From positions 13,740,486-13,804,485 of the forward strand of contig NC_037598.1 in the NCBI RefSeq assembly GCF_003073045.1: 64,000 nt of DNA, given 5' to 3'. Below are positions 24,956 to 37,200 of this stretch, piece after piece; the first letter of the stretch is position 1; each line of letters begins with the position of its first letter. The stretch is from Pomacea canaliculata (lineage: Eukaryota; Mollusca; Gastropoda; Architaenioglossa; Ampullariidae). The notes beneath the pieces are model-generated. The model saw nothing but the letters and a program-made list of their open reading frames with translations, was not told the DNA's origin and did not search any database. The position numbers and the translations under genes were made by a program.

Positions 24956-27373
24956 CAATAAAGACATAAAGCTTTTTAACGTCTTACACAAATGCTGTTC
25001 TATGCCATTTTATAATAAAGAGAAATGTCCACATCTTCTAAGTATCTTTCTGGATCTGATCTTATTTATACCCAAGATTTAACTTGACAATAAAAATTAT
25101 ACGGCTTAGTTGCAGAATGGACAAAGTCCTTAAAAATATTCATCAGTGTTATCGGTTACACAATAAACTTAAAGGTGTACTTCATGAACCAAACAAACCC
25201 TTGGTTTTAAGTACACTAAAACTTGCGCCAAGTGTGACGACTAATAAACTTCGGATGTTGGTCATAATATTTAAGAATGCTACGGAGTTAGCTGGTCGTA
25301 TGATATGAATAATACATAATATTTTAAATGTGTAATCTACAACTAATAAAGTTTATTTCATATATACTAATTATATACATAATTATATACATATATATAA
25401 TTACTAACTATATCCTAATTAATCCATGTGTCAACTAACAACTGTTGTGCATTTCGTCGTTGTGAGTACTTTTATATCGACTGCGTGGTGTTCAGTGTGA
25501 TGGAATGGCAGCTCTTCGGCCTAATCGCAGTTCTTTTCTTTAGCTTTTCTGAGCAGAAACTGTGATGCCAATATTACTCTTTTACCAGACGTTATTTTTT
25601 GCCGAAGAAATTATGAAAAATCTTCCCTGAGTAGAAATGGCGTGCACACAAAGACGACTCCAGCAACATGGTGGCTTCACCATTCCGTTTTTCAGTATTG
25701 TTCCAAGCGAAGCACCTATTACGTCTTTACCATTGGTGAAAAATCGAAATAAATCATTTTGTTTTCAAAGTTACCTTATTACTGCATATCATTTTCTAAC
25801 ATCATTTATCCGCACAGGCTGCTTAGTCTACGGCTGTTTTCATTACTGGATTTCGCCTTCAGACGGCTGCCATGTTTCTAAATGATGTGCGAAAAACCCG
25901 GATGAGGAAAAAAAAAAAAAAAATTCTAGGTGTATGGGAGGTGACTCTAAATGCTTGGCCTCACGCATGTTCCTATCCAAGATGGAGGTTTGACAACCCC
26001 CAGGAAGCCAAGAGAATAGAACTCGACTTGTTTTTCTTTACAGGTTTGTATCTGTGCTTGGCGTTCTAAAATATGGATAACGGTTTTTTTCTGCAGTTGG
26101 TTTTCTACATTATATAATTCTGAGTGTAGTATAAGTTCTGATCATTTCTTCTACCGATTATGGTATCAGAAGATGTTCTTTTACGCTTAAAAAGAATCAG
26201 ACTCGGGTGAAAGGAATCAGAAAGCCAGTTTGGAGACTGAATGCATTTCACGCGAAGAAACTGATCAAATTATCTGTGGTTGTCATGTCAACGTGTTCCA
26301 GTGTGTTTGAGGATGACGCTGGGTCTTTCATCCGTTTTTCTTTTCTTTCATTTAAAAAAATTATTTCATGCTTTATTTAAGGAAGACTATTGGGAGTGCT
26401 GCCTATTTGATTGTTAGGCCGATAACATTACCTGAAGCAGTATTAAAAAGCGAAGATAAGATTTAAGAGACGGGTTAAGACCTGTAGTTTATAAAAGTGA
26501 TGCAAAGTGCATTTTTTCCCCTGAAAAACCTTAGGAAAAAGACTACTGTATCATAAAAATAGCATGTTATGCCACACACATTATTCAGGGGTATACTTAT
26601 ATTTTAAGAGAGATGGGTCATAAAAAAATTGGTTTTGACTTGAGATTCGTTTATGTATCTTATTGCATTGTATTTTTCATGTAAACAATAGAACAGCCTT
26701 GCTTTATTTTTTTTTTTTAATCGTCTGATTGAAATCTCTTCACACAAAAAAGAAAAATCACCAAGGATAAAGATTTATCAAATACTCTGACTTTTTGAAA
26801 CCGTTATTTGTTTTATAAAAAGCAAGAAGATTGAAAATTTTCAGGGTTACCTAACCCTAATCCTAATCAACTATTACTAAGTAAATATTTTAAAAACCTT
26901 TAATCTGTCCTGAATAAGCATTAAAAATCTTTTAATATAGTTTTCTTTTTCTTTTAATTTTTTTGCTTTTGCCATTCATGGTGGTAGAGACATTTGTTTG
27001 TAGCAATTTGCTGTTCATCATTAACTTCATGATCAAGGTAGTTGCCAGTTAATTCATGATATTTTCAAGTCTACTCTGTTTTCTTGGTTTGAATCAGTAA
27101 ACAAAATATAGATTAAAAATAAGAATAGTGTGCTCACAGTTAGGAAGTCCACTGGTTAATTAGCAACAATACTGGATGACTAAGTTTTACATAAAATAAA
27201 AAGTTCACAGTATTTCACTTTTATGGTATAATGAAAAATTTAATGACACTTGTGAGTTTAGTATCCCAAATACTTCTGTTCTCCACCATAATATCATGTC
27301 CAAAACTGTAAATGTGGTTGACATTTGAGTCTTGGAAAATGTAATTTTACAATGCAGATATTGATATTGTTTC

Positions 27374-28746
27374 AGTAAAAATACTGGAAAGAAGGCATGG
27401 AAGAACGGGATGATGGTGGCCTCGTTTTAGGTGCAGATATCAACCACGAACTGGTGGCAAGTATTTGTGTTGAGGAACCACTGATATCACCAACCCCATC
27501 ATCACTCTTTGAGGAGCTGACTTCCAACTTAATAGACCAATCCGACATTGATCTATACCTCGAATGTGATGATGACAAGTCATATGCTGTTCCCCAGCTT
27601 CAGGATGATGCTCCATCACATTCACTGCTGGGAAGCAATGTGAGCATGAGAATATCATTCCCCACTCCTCCCTCTGACACAGGAACTGATGAAGGATTCT
27701 CATGCAAATACTGCAAGTGCAATTTTCTAAGTCAAAAGCATTTATCTCTGCACACACGGACCGCCCATGGAGAAGGCAGCATCAGCAATGGAAAAATTAA
27801 GAAGAATGCTGGTGTTGATGTGGAAGGCGAAGTTAACCAAACCAATGGAAGAAAATTCCTGCTGTCATCCCCAGGGTCAGCAGCTGCCCTGGTGCCTTCA
27901 CTTTTTTCACCGGGCATTCCTAGGAAAATCAAATCAAACTATGTTAAACGAAAACATTTGAAGAAGAAAACTGTAGGGCATTTGTCAATAACTAAGAGGT
28001 CTAAGTCAGACTCAGAGGTAGTGCCATCAAAGTTAGTGGATTCACCATCAGGAAGTGGGAAAAAGAAACTTCAGATGCAGCAAGAATCTTCAAATGAGAC
28101 AATAGATGTAGAGTCGTACTCTTCTGATAGCTCGCCAGGTAGTCAAAAAGCTCAAGAGAGCTTAGACAAGCAGCAGATTTCTGGAGTGTCGTACACATGT
28201 GCCATCTGCATGAAAACATATGTTTCAAAATATGCACTTAAACGCCATGTTGCTACACATAGTGATGAACGCCCATTTGTTTGCTCATTCCCTGGCTGCA
28301 AGGGAGCGTTCAAGCTGAAGTCAAGACTAACTGATCATGTCCGTTATGTACACAAGCGGAAAACTGCTAGAGCAGTCAGCAGAAGTAAACCACTTCTAAC
28401 ATCTGCTTCAACACCAGCAGAGCAGCCATCTCATGCAGCTGAACAACAACTACAAGCAAAAACCAACACAACTGCAAAAGATGCCAGTGCTGTGCCCAAT
28501 CCAGGAAACAGTAATCTTAGCAATGGCAGCTCTGCTAGTAATATCCCTGCTTCTGGGAAAGCAAGCTCGTCAATGAAATTTAAATGTCCTGAACCAAACT
28601 GTAGCCGAGAGTTTAGGGACAGCCATAATCTCCGAAACCACATGTGTCTCCACACAGGTTGTCTCCCACTTAAATGCACACAGTGTGACTATCGCTGTGT
28701 TCAAGAATCATCACTAAGGTGGCATCACAATAAAATGCATGTTTGA
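27374..28746 (+). CDS. C2H2 zinc-finger protein, five fingers, 449 aa
   Basis: Coding region 27397-28746, one exon. An acceptor-like TTGTTTCAG ends at 27373, implying an upstream 5' noncoding exon. Finger 1 is at residues 101-124 (C-x2-C, H-x4-H), fingers 2 and 3 in tandem at 266-318 (C-x2-C...H-x3-H, then C-x4-C...H-x4-H), and fingers 4 and 5 in tandem at 395-448 (C-x4-C, then C-x2-C). All metal ligands are present. The N-terminus is acidic; between fingers 1 and 2 lies a basic stretch (NYVKRKHLKKK, a likely nuclear signal) and a Ser-rich segment. The 330-390 linker is Ser/Ala/Thr/Asn-rich. It is probably a nuclear DNA-binding regulator; the C-x4-C fingers recall TFIIIA-like fingers. I do not recognise an orthologue. 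It diverges from HUWE1. Confidence 0.9.
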
Positions 28747-30215
28747 TGTTTGTGTGTGTGTGTGGGTGAGAGAGAGAGAGACAGAGAGAGAGACAGAGAG
28801 AGGGAGAAAACTGATGGACAGAATATTGTTTATAAACAAGACATTTAATATCTTCATCATGACAATTTTTTATTTCTTTGAGGTCTCTTATTTGACCTCA
28901 TTTTTCTGCTTACCATATCTAGAAAGTTCAGGGTGCATGACATTTGTGTTTTATTGTTTCTGAGGCTGTTTTATATGCAGTCACAGAAATAAGATATACA
29001 AAAAACATGCATACGCATACAAACTGCACACTCTTGCATGCATTCATAGTCTCTCTCTTACACACATGCATTTCTGCATTCACAAACTTATTTCAAATCT
29101 TCCTAGTCTGTCTCTTTCTCTTTCCATTTGTCATTTTTCTTTACAGTCCATTGATTTACATCAACATTTCACTTTTATTTATTTTTTATCATACACATTG
29201 AAGAATGCACAGAACTACTTAACTGTATACTGTACACATGGATTCACTAACCTAGGTCTGTAAACATTCAACTTTCAGAGTACTTATTACAATGCCTGCA
29301 CGCATGGGCATGTTCACCTACTCTCTCTTTTACATGCACACACACATGTGCAAACCTGTTGACTAAAATCTCATTTACAGAGCTTTTAAAATGTATTTTT
29401 AAATGTCATTAATTTATTGTGCAGGTTTCATGCTGCTGTGATCTGTTAATAGTAGTAATACAAACATTGTTTTCAAGTTTGCGTTATCATTGCCATGGTT
29501 TCTAAGGAGAGAAGAGGTAAGGAAACCTTGCAACAAATATGTCTAAAGAGACAAATTTTTCAGAACAATTAATGTTATTTGTTGAGATAGATATTTAATA
29601 TCTATGATGCATGAATTTCAGTGATAAAAGACTGCAGCAGTATGGCGGCTTTTAGCTAATTCTAAAATGATGCATATGGCAGAGGAACGACTGCAAGATG
29701 TTTAGCTGTCACTTATTGTATAAAGCTTTAGTAAGATTTGTCTTTAGGTGTGCAAATCTGCTGTACATGAAAGGCTTGGGTTTCTAAATGTCAGTTTTAA
29801 AAAATAACTTTATCATATGTACTTAAATGTAAATAGTTTGGAAATGCTGTAGCGTGTCATCCTTACTAATGATGGATTAGTCAATAATTAAACACAGATC
29901 TGCTTGACTTTGGTGTGTATGTGTGTGCATGTGTGTTCGCGTAATATTAGTATAATGAAGTTTTATTTCTTTATGAGACTATGTTCATATAGTTAGTAAT
30001 TTTCATGTTTTCTAATTGTGGCTTATATGTAAAAGTCTTCATTGATACACCTTTTCCTGTCCTGTTATGTGTCAGCGAAATAATGTACCAAATCAGAACA
30101 AAGTTTTTTATATGTCCCGCTTTCTTACTCTGAATAAATGTTGTGTACTCTACTGATTTGTGTTTCTCATTACTGATAGCTTTGAGAAATAAAGATGCTA
30201 ATAATTAAAAATCAT
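28747..30215 (+). other. Probable 3' untranslated region of the zinc-finger gene
   Basis: About 1.45 kb without a coding exon, ending at two plus-strand AATAAA signals (30133-30138 and 30188-30193). The second is followed by a T-rich stretch from about 30240. It contains CA/TG-rich tracts (29330-29350, 29910-29940). Confidence 0.55.
28748..28805. repeat. (TG)n then (GA)n microsatellite right after the stop codon
   Basis: TGTGTGTGTGTG followed by GAGAGAGAGAGACAGAGAGA-type repeats, starting within two bases of the zinc-finger stop codon at 28744-28746. It is the beginning of the 3' untranslated region. Confidence 0.9.
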
Positions 30216-30716
30216 TTGCTATGATTTAAGAACAATAGTGTTCTTTCTTTCCGGAGCTCTTTGCTTCCTTCTAGCTAAAACTTGCAGCTGTGGTGTTGCA
30301 CCTTAGGCCCTCCTCATAATAATCTGTTGATTTAAATAACCAAGAGAAATATGGAATTGTACATTTTGCTCACATATACATGTATTAGCAAGGACCCATA
30401 AGGATGATCAGAAGTTGTTCATATTTATACTCTACAAAACAGAATTCTGTTTCCAGTTGTGCCAGAAGATGTCATTTTAAACAGACTTTTATTGTTTCAC
30501 TTAGCTTAATACTAAACTGTGGGTACGTAGTCTACCTTGTCATCTGTTAGCTTATTCTTTTCTATGTCCCATAGAGGTTAGGCACATAGCCTGCTAAGGG
30601 AGTAGGATATTTCTTGCTTTACAATTCAAATTTTATGAGAATGAGTTGACATATGCAGCATCCAGGTGTTAAACAGAAGATTCAGCAAGAGTGTATATCC
30701 ATCCAGGAAACCGCAG

Positions 30717-31162
30717 CTACTGCATCTTTAATGATTTGCAAGAAGTTTCTTTTTTTGTAGTTGATGTCCTCTGTTGGTGAAGAGGGAGAAAAAGTAGAAA
30801 TATATACTGATTATATACACAGAGCATGTCTGATATGTTTCTTACATGTACATATAAAAAGACCTCGTGCCCCTCTGACATCAGACAAACGCATTCACTC
30901 AAACTTTCCCTTTTTTCTGTACTACCCCCTTTCCCTTATCCTTCCTTTCTCTCTCCATATGAACAATGACCAAACACTGAAATTTGTGCTGTCATGCACC
31001 TGCTTTTTTTTGTTGTTGTTGTTTGATTTGTATTATACAAGGTGAAGATAGTTGTATACTTACAGATGCCTTTGCACTGGGTTGTGCATGGATGACTTTG
31101 CCAGGCATGAGCATTTTATTGCGGTAAACATCATTCATCACAGCATTTAATGGCCACCCCAC
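30717..31162 (-). CDS. Small spliced transcript; possible 42-aa product or C-terminus of an unseen protein
   Basis: Two well-bounded minus-strand exons: 31064-31162 (acceptor TGATTTTACAG, donor GTAAGT) and 30717-30770 (long pyrimidine tract, CCAACAG acceptor, stop TAG at 30717-30719). Only phase 0 is open through the first; it joins in phase to the second. Starting at the ATG at 31138 the product begins MNDVYRNKMLMPGKVIHAQP, continues through a Ser/Ala junction and ends KETSCKSLKMQ, 42 residues, basic, with no signal peptide or membrane segment. If further coding exons lie upstream, the open frame begins VGWPLNAV. A CpG-rich candidate noncoding first exon ends at a GTGAGA donor at 31658. A minus-strand AATAAA lies near 30485. 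I recognise no family. Confidence 0.5.
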
Positions 31163-31658
31163 CTGTAAAATCAGAACAAATGCAATTTGATGTCTGGGTC
31201 TGTCTGTCCGTCTATGCACTGATTCTCTTTCCCTCTCTCCTTAGGAATGTATGTGGGGGTAGTAATAAGGGGCAAAACAAAAAGCAATAAATATCTTCTT
31301 AACATTCTTCAGAGGAGCTGCACAGATTTAGTTTGTTTCACCACGAAGGCTTTTGTTTTGTGACATTGGTAGAATTTCTAAATCCCTTTTGTATTCACCT
31401 CTCTCTCTCGCTCTGTGTTGGGGGAGGGGGTGCGGGGTGTATATGCTTGCAAAGTGAGAACGTCGAGGTATGCAATATCAAACGTGTTTATGTGAGCGTA
31501 CGCACGTGCGTTTCAGATGTAGGTGCATATGCACGCGCGCTTTTTGATCATTATTAATAATAAGTCGATCGATCTACCTCTGACCGTGCATGCGATTTGC
31601 AGCACGATTTAAAAAAAGAACACATGTGATACTTCAAAGATCGCAGTGAGGGTCTCAC

Positions 31659-31720
31659 CTGGGAGCGGCGGCGAGCCCAGCCGCGGGGTTGGTGCAGTGA
31701 TCACCATGCACGTACATACG
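31659..31720 (-). promoter_or_regulatory. CpG-rich candidate 5' exon/promoter for the small minus-strand transcript
   Basis: Minus-strand text ends ...CGCCGCTCCCAG followed by GTGAGA, a strong donor, and is unusually GC-rich for the region. Its frame joining exon 31064-31162 contains an upstream stop, so it would be untranslated. Structured-RNA identities were considered and dropped. Confidence 0.35.
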
Positions 31721-31916
31721 TTTGTACGTTTTCTCTCTAGCGTAAATGACGAATCGCTGCAGCCCTGCACCACACTTTTCTGCAGCGGTTCTTGGCTAGT
31801 CTTGTCAGCGCAGAAAGCCTGTTAAATGACGTGTTACAATAAGTAAAGCCCCCCCCCCAAAAAATAAATAAAAAAATACTACCGATAAATCATAAAACTG
31901 TCAGGAAGATTATGTA

Positions 31917-32340
31917 TCTTTTATGCCGCGAAACAATGGAACTCTCTCCCTTTCCATGTCCGCCACCTACCCGCTATTGAATCTTTTAAACGTGCACTGA
32001 AAACGCATTTCTTCCGTAAACATTACTCATAACAACCTTTCCCATAAAGCTAATAATCCTTTTTCACGCTGCCTTTTTTGCAACATTTTGTTACTCTCAG
32101 CTCATGTTATTTGGTTCCTCTTTGCGTTTTCTGTATTTGGTTTTATTCGTCGTTCTGGTTGAATCCTCTCTCTACATATTTTGTTCATTAGCGATTTTAT
32201 TTTTTCAATAATATGTCAGACGGTGAAGGGGATCGAGAGTCTTAATTTGAACTCCAAGTACTGTTGTTTTGAACCGCTCACCTACACTGCCTCTGAAGAC
32301 GACTGAACTGGTAGTCTTGCAAATATTCTATAATTCTATG
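31917..32340 (+). mobile_element. Fossil LINE 3' end (C-terminus of the reverse-transcriptase ORF)
   Basis: Plus-strand frame reads FYAAKQWNSLPFHVRHLPAI, continuing ESFKRALKTHFFRKHYS and a stop at 32030-32032. The WNSLP...SFK..LKTHFF signature is the classic C-terminus of non-LTR retrotransposon polymerases. The copy is 5'-truncated; the sequence after the stop is likely its 3' untranslated region, with the outer limit uncertain. Confidence 0.7.
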
Positions 32341-33667
32341 ACTTTTAACAGCTAGGTTGGCCGATACTGCATGTATACTTCATATAGTTGCCCATTGCGT
32401 TGTATGTCACATTTCCCCCAAAGCCTAATTCAAGTCTATGAAGAGAGACTGTAGTATACCAGGTAGATCGAGATCATATGTTGGGGTTAAATTTAATTTT
32501 CAGTAATTATATTTAGGTTGAAGATCTGGCCGGTAGTCATGCTGTCTGTTCAGAAACTTTCCCATTCTTCTGAAAAGACTTGTGCTGATTTTATATTCCA
32601 TTTTTCGAATTTAACCCATGTGTCCGCCCGGCATAGACGTCTTAGGTTGGTGGCGGGTTTCTTTGGAAGTGATTCTACATATATATATATAAGTGATTAT
32701 AACATGACGCTGTACGTGAGAGGAAGGAATGATGAGTGTGAGGGAGGGAATCGGACAATCCGAAGAAACCGCAGCGGGCATGCCTGTGGAGAGGTGCCGC
32801 ATCCAAGTCAAAATGCATCTATTACATGAACCCACACGATCCCCATTGGATTTGGTTGATTGAGAAGGAAATTAAGTGATTTGAGGTGATTTTGCACTAT
32901 TTGGTAAATCGAGGGGTGACGAACGATCAAGTGTTTGTACCGCTACATTACTCATCTATATAGGTCTTATACAGTTGTCATGTCGGGAACACGCACTGCA
33001 AGTACGCGCAAGACAGTGCATGTCATGGGCTGCATGGTGTAGTGTTATATATAAACTTCATGCCGTGGCGTAGGAACGGGGTGAGGGATGGGGAAGGCGA
33101 GGCAAGTGGGGCAGCCGCTGCCCTCGAAAAAGATACTGAGGAGAGAGGATCGATGTGAACGTTGTTCACTATAATCAGCATGGAGTACACCCCCACCCCA
33201 CGCGCCCCTTTCCCAAAGCGATCGATCGAACTGTATATATATATAAAATATCTTAATTCCTACGTCATTGAGCGATTGGCTCAGGTCGTTATTTATATGT
33301 ATCAAATATGACCTTATACAGACAGCAAATCTTGCACGAATCCAGTTAATTTTTACATTTATGTCTAATTTAAATTAATGTCATATTATATATAACTCAC
33401 AGATATAAAATACAAATATATAAAGAGTGACCCGATCGACACTTTTAGCTGCGTGTCGTACCGTGAACATGCACATTAATTGCTTGGTGAACTGACAACC
33501 CGCCACCGTCAACGGCTTTCCGTACAATCCCTGATTACAGGTAGGTTATATAACTGATGTCAAAGTTTGGGTACAAACTGGATTACGTCACATGGGCTTA
33601 CCCGGACCTCGACTGGTATCCCTTTAATTCCCCGCCCACTCGATCCCAACCGGCCTTTATAATATAT
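32341..33667. other. Intergenic stretch, nothing recognised
   Basis: Contains (TA)n runs near 32680 and 33235 and no open frame with splice support or family similarity. Confidence 0.5.
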
Positions 33668-33901
33668 AAGGTGACCAGACGTTTCGGGAGCGAAAGCGGG
33701 ACACGTGCCGAAGATGGTGTCGTCAACGACAAAAAACGCCGTATCAGCGTACGGTATTCAGATTTTTAAAGACAAGTGGGACATTTGATGGACTTCCAGA
33801 AAGCCAGAAAGCGGGACATTGGGCGTCCCGCCCGATATTCAGGCGGGACACGAGGTCAAAAGCGGGACTGTCCCGCCTAATGCGGGACGTCTGGTCACCT
33901 T
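33668..33901. mobile_element. 234-bp nonautonomous inverted-repeat DNA element (MITE)
   Basis: Perfect 15-bp terminal inverted repeats: AAGGTGACCAGACGT at 33668-33682 and ACGTCTGGTCACCTT at 33887-33901. The flanks share ATAATATA on both sides, suggesting a roughly 8-bp target duplication (exact border ambiguous). The interior is rich in GCGGGAC and GTCCCGC words able to fold back, with no coding capacity. It sits about 310 bp upstream of the LIN37 start codon. Confidence 0.85.
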
Positions 33902-34079
33902 ATAATATAGTACTAGTGCAGTACGTCGTAAGTCCATAAAGCAAATTATTTATATTTTAAAATATATTTAAAATAAGTATTCAAAATTTAACTTTTTATG
34001 AAATATAATTTCTTAATTTACAACAATATATAATACACTGAATAAAAAAACGGTGTTATCAACATAGGGGAAAATCCAT

Positions 34080-34209
34080 TCCAATTGTCCTATCCTCATT
34101 TTTGCGAATGAGCACCAATCAAAAGTGTTCGACAATGAATTAGTAATGGCGGCCTACACGAATGGTGAAGACGATTTTTTTTACCTCGCTGTTCTCATAG
34201 TCGTCAAAG
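34080..34209 (+). promoter_or_regulatory. LIN37 promoter and 5' leader with an overlapping upstream ORF
   Basis: ACCAATCAA (CCAAT-box word) near 34111 and AATGGCGGC (YY1-like) at 34145 lie just before the LIN37 start. The ATG at 34146 opens a different frame (MAAYTNGEDDFF...) that overlaps the main start, a possible translation-damping upstream ORF. No TATA box is evident. Confidence 0.45.
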
Positions 34210-37200
34210 ATGTCCGGAAAGACAAAACATGGTTTGTTTTATTTGAAGCTATGTTTTATAACATCAGTGATAACTGCTTATTTTGAAGGGTTTCTTACTC
34301 ACAAACTAATGTCTAGATGCTCGTCATCCGTCGGCAAGATTGTTTACGTTTCATATTTCTTCAGTCAACAATACAACGAAAAAGTAAACATTTTGTGCTA
34401 GTGAACTCGCAAGCCTTACAATGTAGGTCCAGCAAATAAACATGTAATGTGGAAAATGTCTGAAATTAAACGTTTATTATGACATTGATAATCTTTAACT
34501 GTATTTAAGACCAAAAAAATAAAAATAAATAAAAGCCTTAGTACTGTATAACACTTAGATTGAGGATATCAGTATTCATTTTCAAACTATCCTTCTAAAA
34601 AAATTATTTGCAGCCGAAGTTGCAACTGCCAGAAGCCGATTAGGTGCGACTCTTCAACATCTTGTTGAGAAAAAAGATGATGGGTAAGAGGTCCTATAAC
34701 AGAGGACATTTTCATCAGTCTCCTCCTACTTAATATCCTTAACGTATTCATGCATGCGAAATTAAGCACAGCGCACCGCATTACAGGTCTGAGAAGCACT
34801 AGAAGAGGATTAAGAATGGAGAACTATATGACAGTAACGGTAATCGCAAATATCTGTAACATTAGCAAAATCTTATATGTTGCAATGCTTAGTTGTTATG
34901 AAAGAGAAATCCTTGAATGTAATACTTTGCCAAAGAGAAAAAAAAAGTAATGAGATGTATAACATTTTAAAATATTCTGCTAGGCTAGACTTTTTTTTCC
35001 CCATATCTAACAACAGTAAGTTGATGTTAGAGAATGTCATTTTGTGTTGTGGCATTTTTATGTTGTGAAACATTAAATGAACATATTTTGATAGATGTAT
35101 TCTGCTGTAATTTTCTTTAGATATAAATTCTGTTGCTTTTATTTTACGTTTAGTGTGACAGCAAGTGATGGAGAAGACAACAGTTTGCTGGCAGACATTG
35201 GCAGGTAAGGAATCATTTGTGCCTGCATATTTGTTCTCTCACAGTTGGCTCAGAATGCAGATGAGTATAGAGCCAAAAGATGGCATATTTTTGAATAGAT
35301 ATAATTTTTATTGTGTTACCATTTTTATTTTATTCGAAGGATTCTGTCACATTGCTTCTTGGTTACTCACCATGACGTCTAGCTACTGAAAGACTGCCAA
35401 AGATCTTTCTAATCTATATTCAAATCTGGCTTATAGTTTTGGTCTCTTGCATTCACAGTTCCCTATCTCCAGTGCAGTCTCCAAGAAAACTAGCTAAAAG
35501 CAGGAAAAGAAAACGAAAAGATGAAGCCACAGAATACAACCCTGGTTCTCAGCATCGTAAGTAAATTTTTTTTCTGGTCAGCATCATGTATTAAAAACCC
35601 CCTACCCTCCAGCAAAGTTAATGGTACAAAAAATAAATCTTAGTTTTGTGATCATAGTTATCTATTAATTGATCTAATCATTCATGGTTTAGAAAAGTTG
35701 TTGCTGTTCTAATAAACCTATCTGCATTTTTTAGTGAGATGGGATCTAATGAGTTTATTTTCCACACAGCGGTAATGTAACACATATGTACAAATAGAAT
35801 TTCTTTATTGTTCTTTTTTTTTGAAGGTTTTTTTTTGTTTTGTTTACTTGTTAGTGTGTTACAATCATCAAAACACAAATAGCCATCATGCTCAGGTGCA
35901 TTTTCTAAACTTGCTATGGATGTATAGTAATATATTTGTAAATTCTCTAAATATAATTACAGAGACATATATTATGAAGCTGTTTGACAGAAGTGTAGAC
36001 CTTGCACAATTTGATGAAGACTCACCACTTTATCCTATCTGCCGGGCCTGGATTCGTAACCAGCCTGGCACTCAAGGCCTCACGATGGGACAGCGCACAC
36101 CTTCTCCTGACCCCGAGGTGTCTTCCTCTCAAGACGATGAAGTCAGTATTTTAGCTTTACTGACTCTTGAAATACTAATTTCCAGCATTTGCTGCTGGTA
36201 ACATCTTGACTTGCAGTTATTTTGATTTTTTTTCTCAATAACTACCTATACTGTTCTAGGCAAGGGGCTGCTGCATTCAAAAGGGAAATAAGTTGCATAC
36301 AATTTATTTCTTAGCATCTTTATAACTATTCTATATCTAGTATCTATGGTACCATGATGGATTTTAAGCAACAACTAAAATAATTGGATTCCTGTATCAC
36401 CTAAAGAGCAGTTAGATGAAAGAAGAATATTAGAGAGGAATACATTATTAACATGCTTTCTTAGGGCATAGCATAGATATATATATTGTGGTTTGGAAGG
36501 GTTTTTTGTTGACCAATATTAAAACAATACCAGGTCTGTATTCCTGATTTGTGGAGAAAGATAAGTGTATTAGTTTCAGATGTTCAGTTTTATGTTAACA
36601 CACTCTGTGGAAGACTATGCTGAGTGTAATTCACTTTTTTGCAGGTTATGGACAACTTTCCAAACGTTTATCAGATGCCCCCACCCATCAAACAGGAGTT
36701 TACAGGACAACACACAAGCTTGAGAATACCTGCATCACTTCCAAAACCTTCAGAAATTTTAGACATTCATAGAGTTGGTGTTTCATTTATTTATTTGTTA
36801 TGAAGAAAGGCTGCAATAGCAAAGAAAGAAAAAAGACTAAGATTTTTCTCAAATGAAGCTTATTTTTCTATTTTCAGCTGAAAAAAACATTTATTTAAAA
36901 AAATGTAGTCAATTCCCTAACCTTATTATGTATATATACTTTTGTGATTTTTGTTTAGCAATTTTTAAAAAGTCTGGATGAAATATTTCAGGTAAAGGTA
37001 TTTCAGGTAAAGTATAAAGTAGGATTACACCAACCTGGATATGCAAGCAACAGTAAGTGAAATCTCTCCAAGTTGTAATGAATATTTATTTGAGACAATA
37101 AAGTCAAGGTTTCGTTTAGATTTTGCATGTCTTTCTAGGACCCAGAATGTGCACCTCCTCCGGAACAGCTGCTTCTTGATCACATGTCGCGTTGGAAACA

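Larger units (their letters stand above)
24558..27373. promoter_or_regulatory. Head-to-head intergenic region: promoters of HUWE1 (minus) and the zinc-finger gene (plus)
   Basis: HUWE1 coding starts at 24545 on the minus strand and the zinc-finger coding region at 27397 on the plus strand, so this ~2.8 kb should hold both promoters and their 5' noncoding exons. The HUWE1 start exon has acceptor candidates at 24558 and 24562. CpG content rises between about 25440 and 26060, where YY1-like words occur (GCTGCCATGTTT near 25866, CCAAGATGGAGG near 25977). A TATAT-rich stretch lies at 25355-25410. I could not fix either transcription start. Confidence 0.5.

Noticed and set aside
31659-31720. GC-rich block as part of a 7SL or U1 RNA gene
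   Set aside because: A CACTGCACC-like stretch recalls 7SL ends, but the conserved 7SL core (GGAAACGGAGCAGG-type) and the U1 5' arm are absent.
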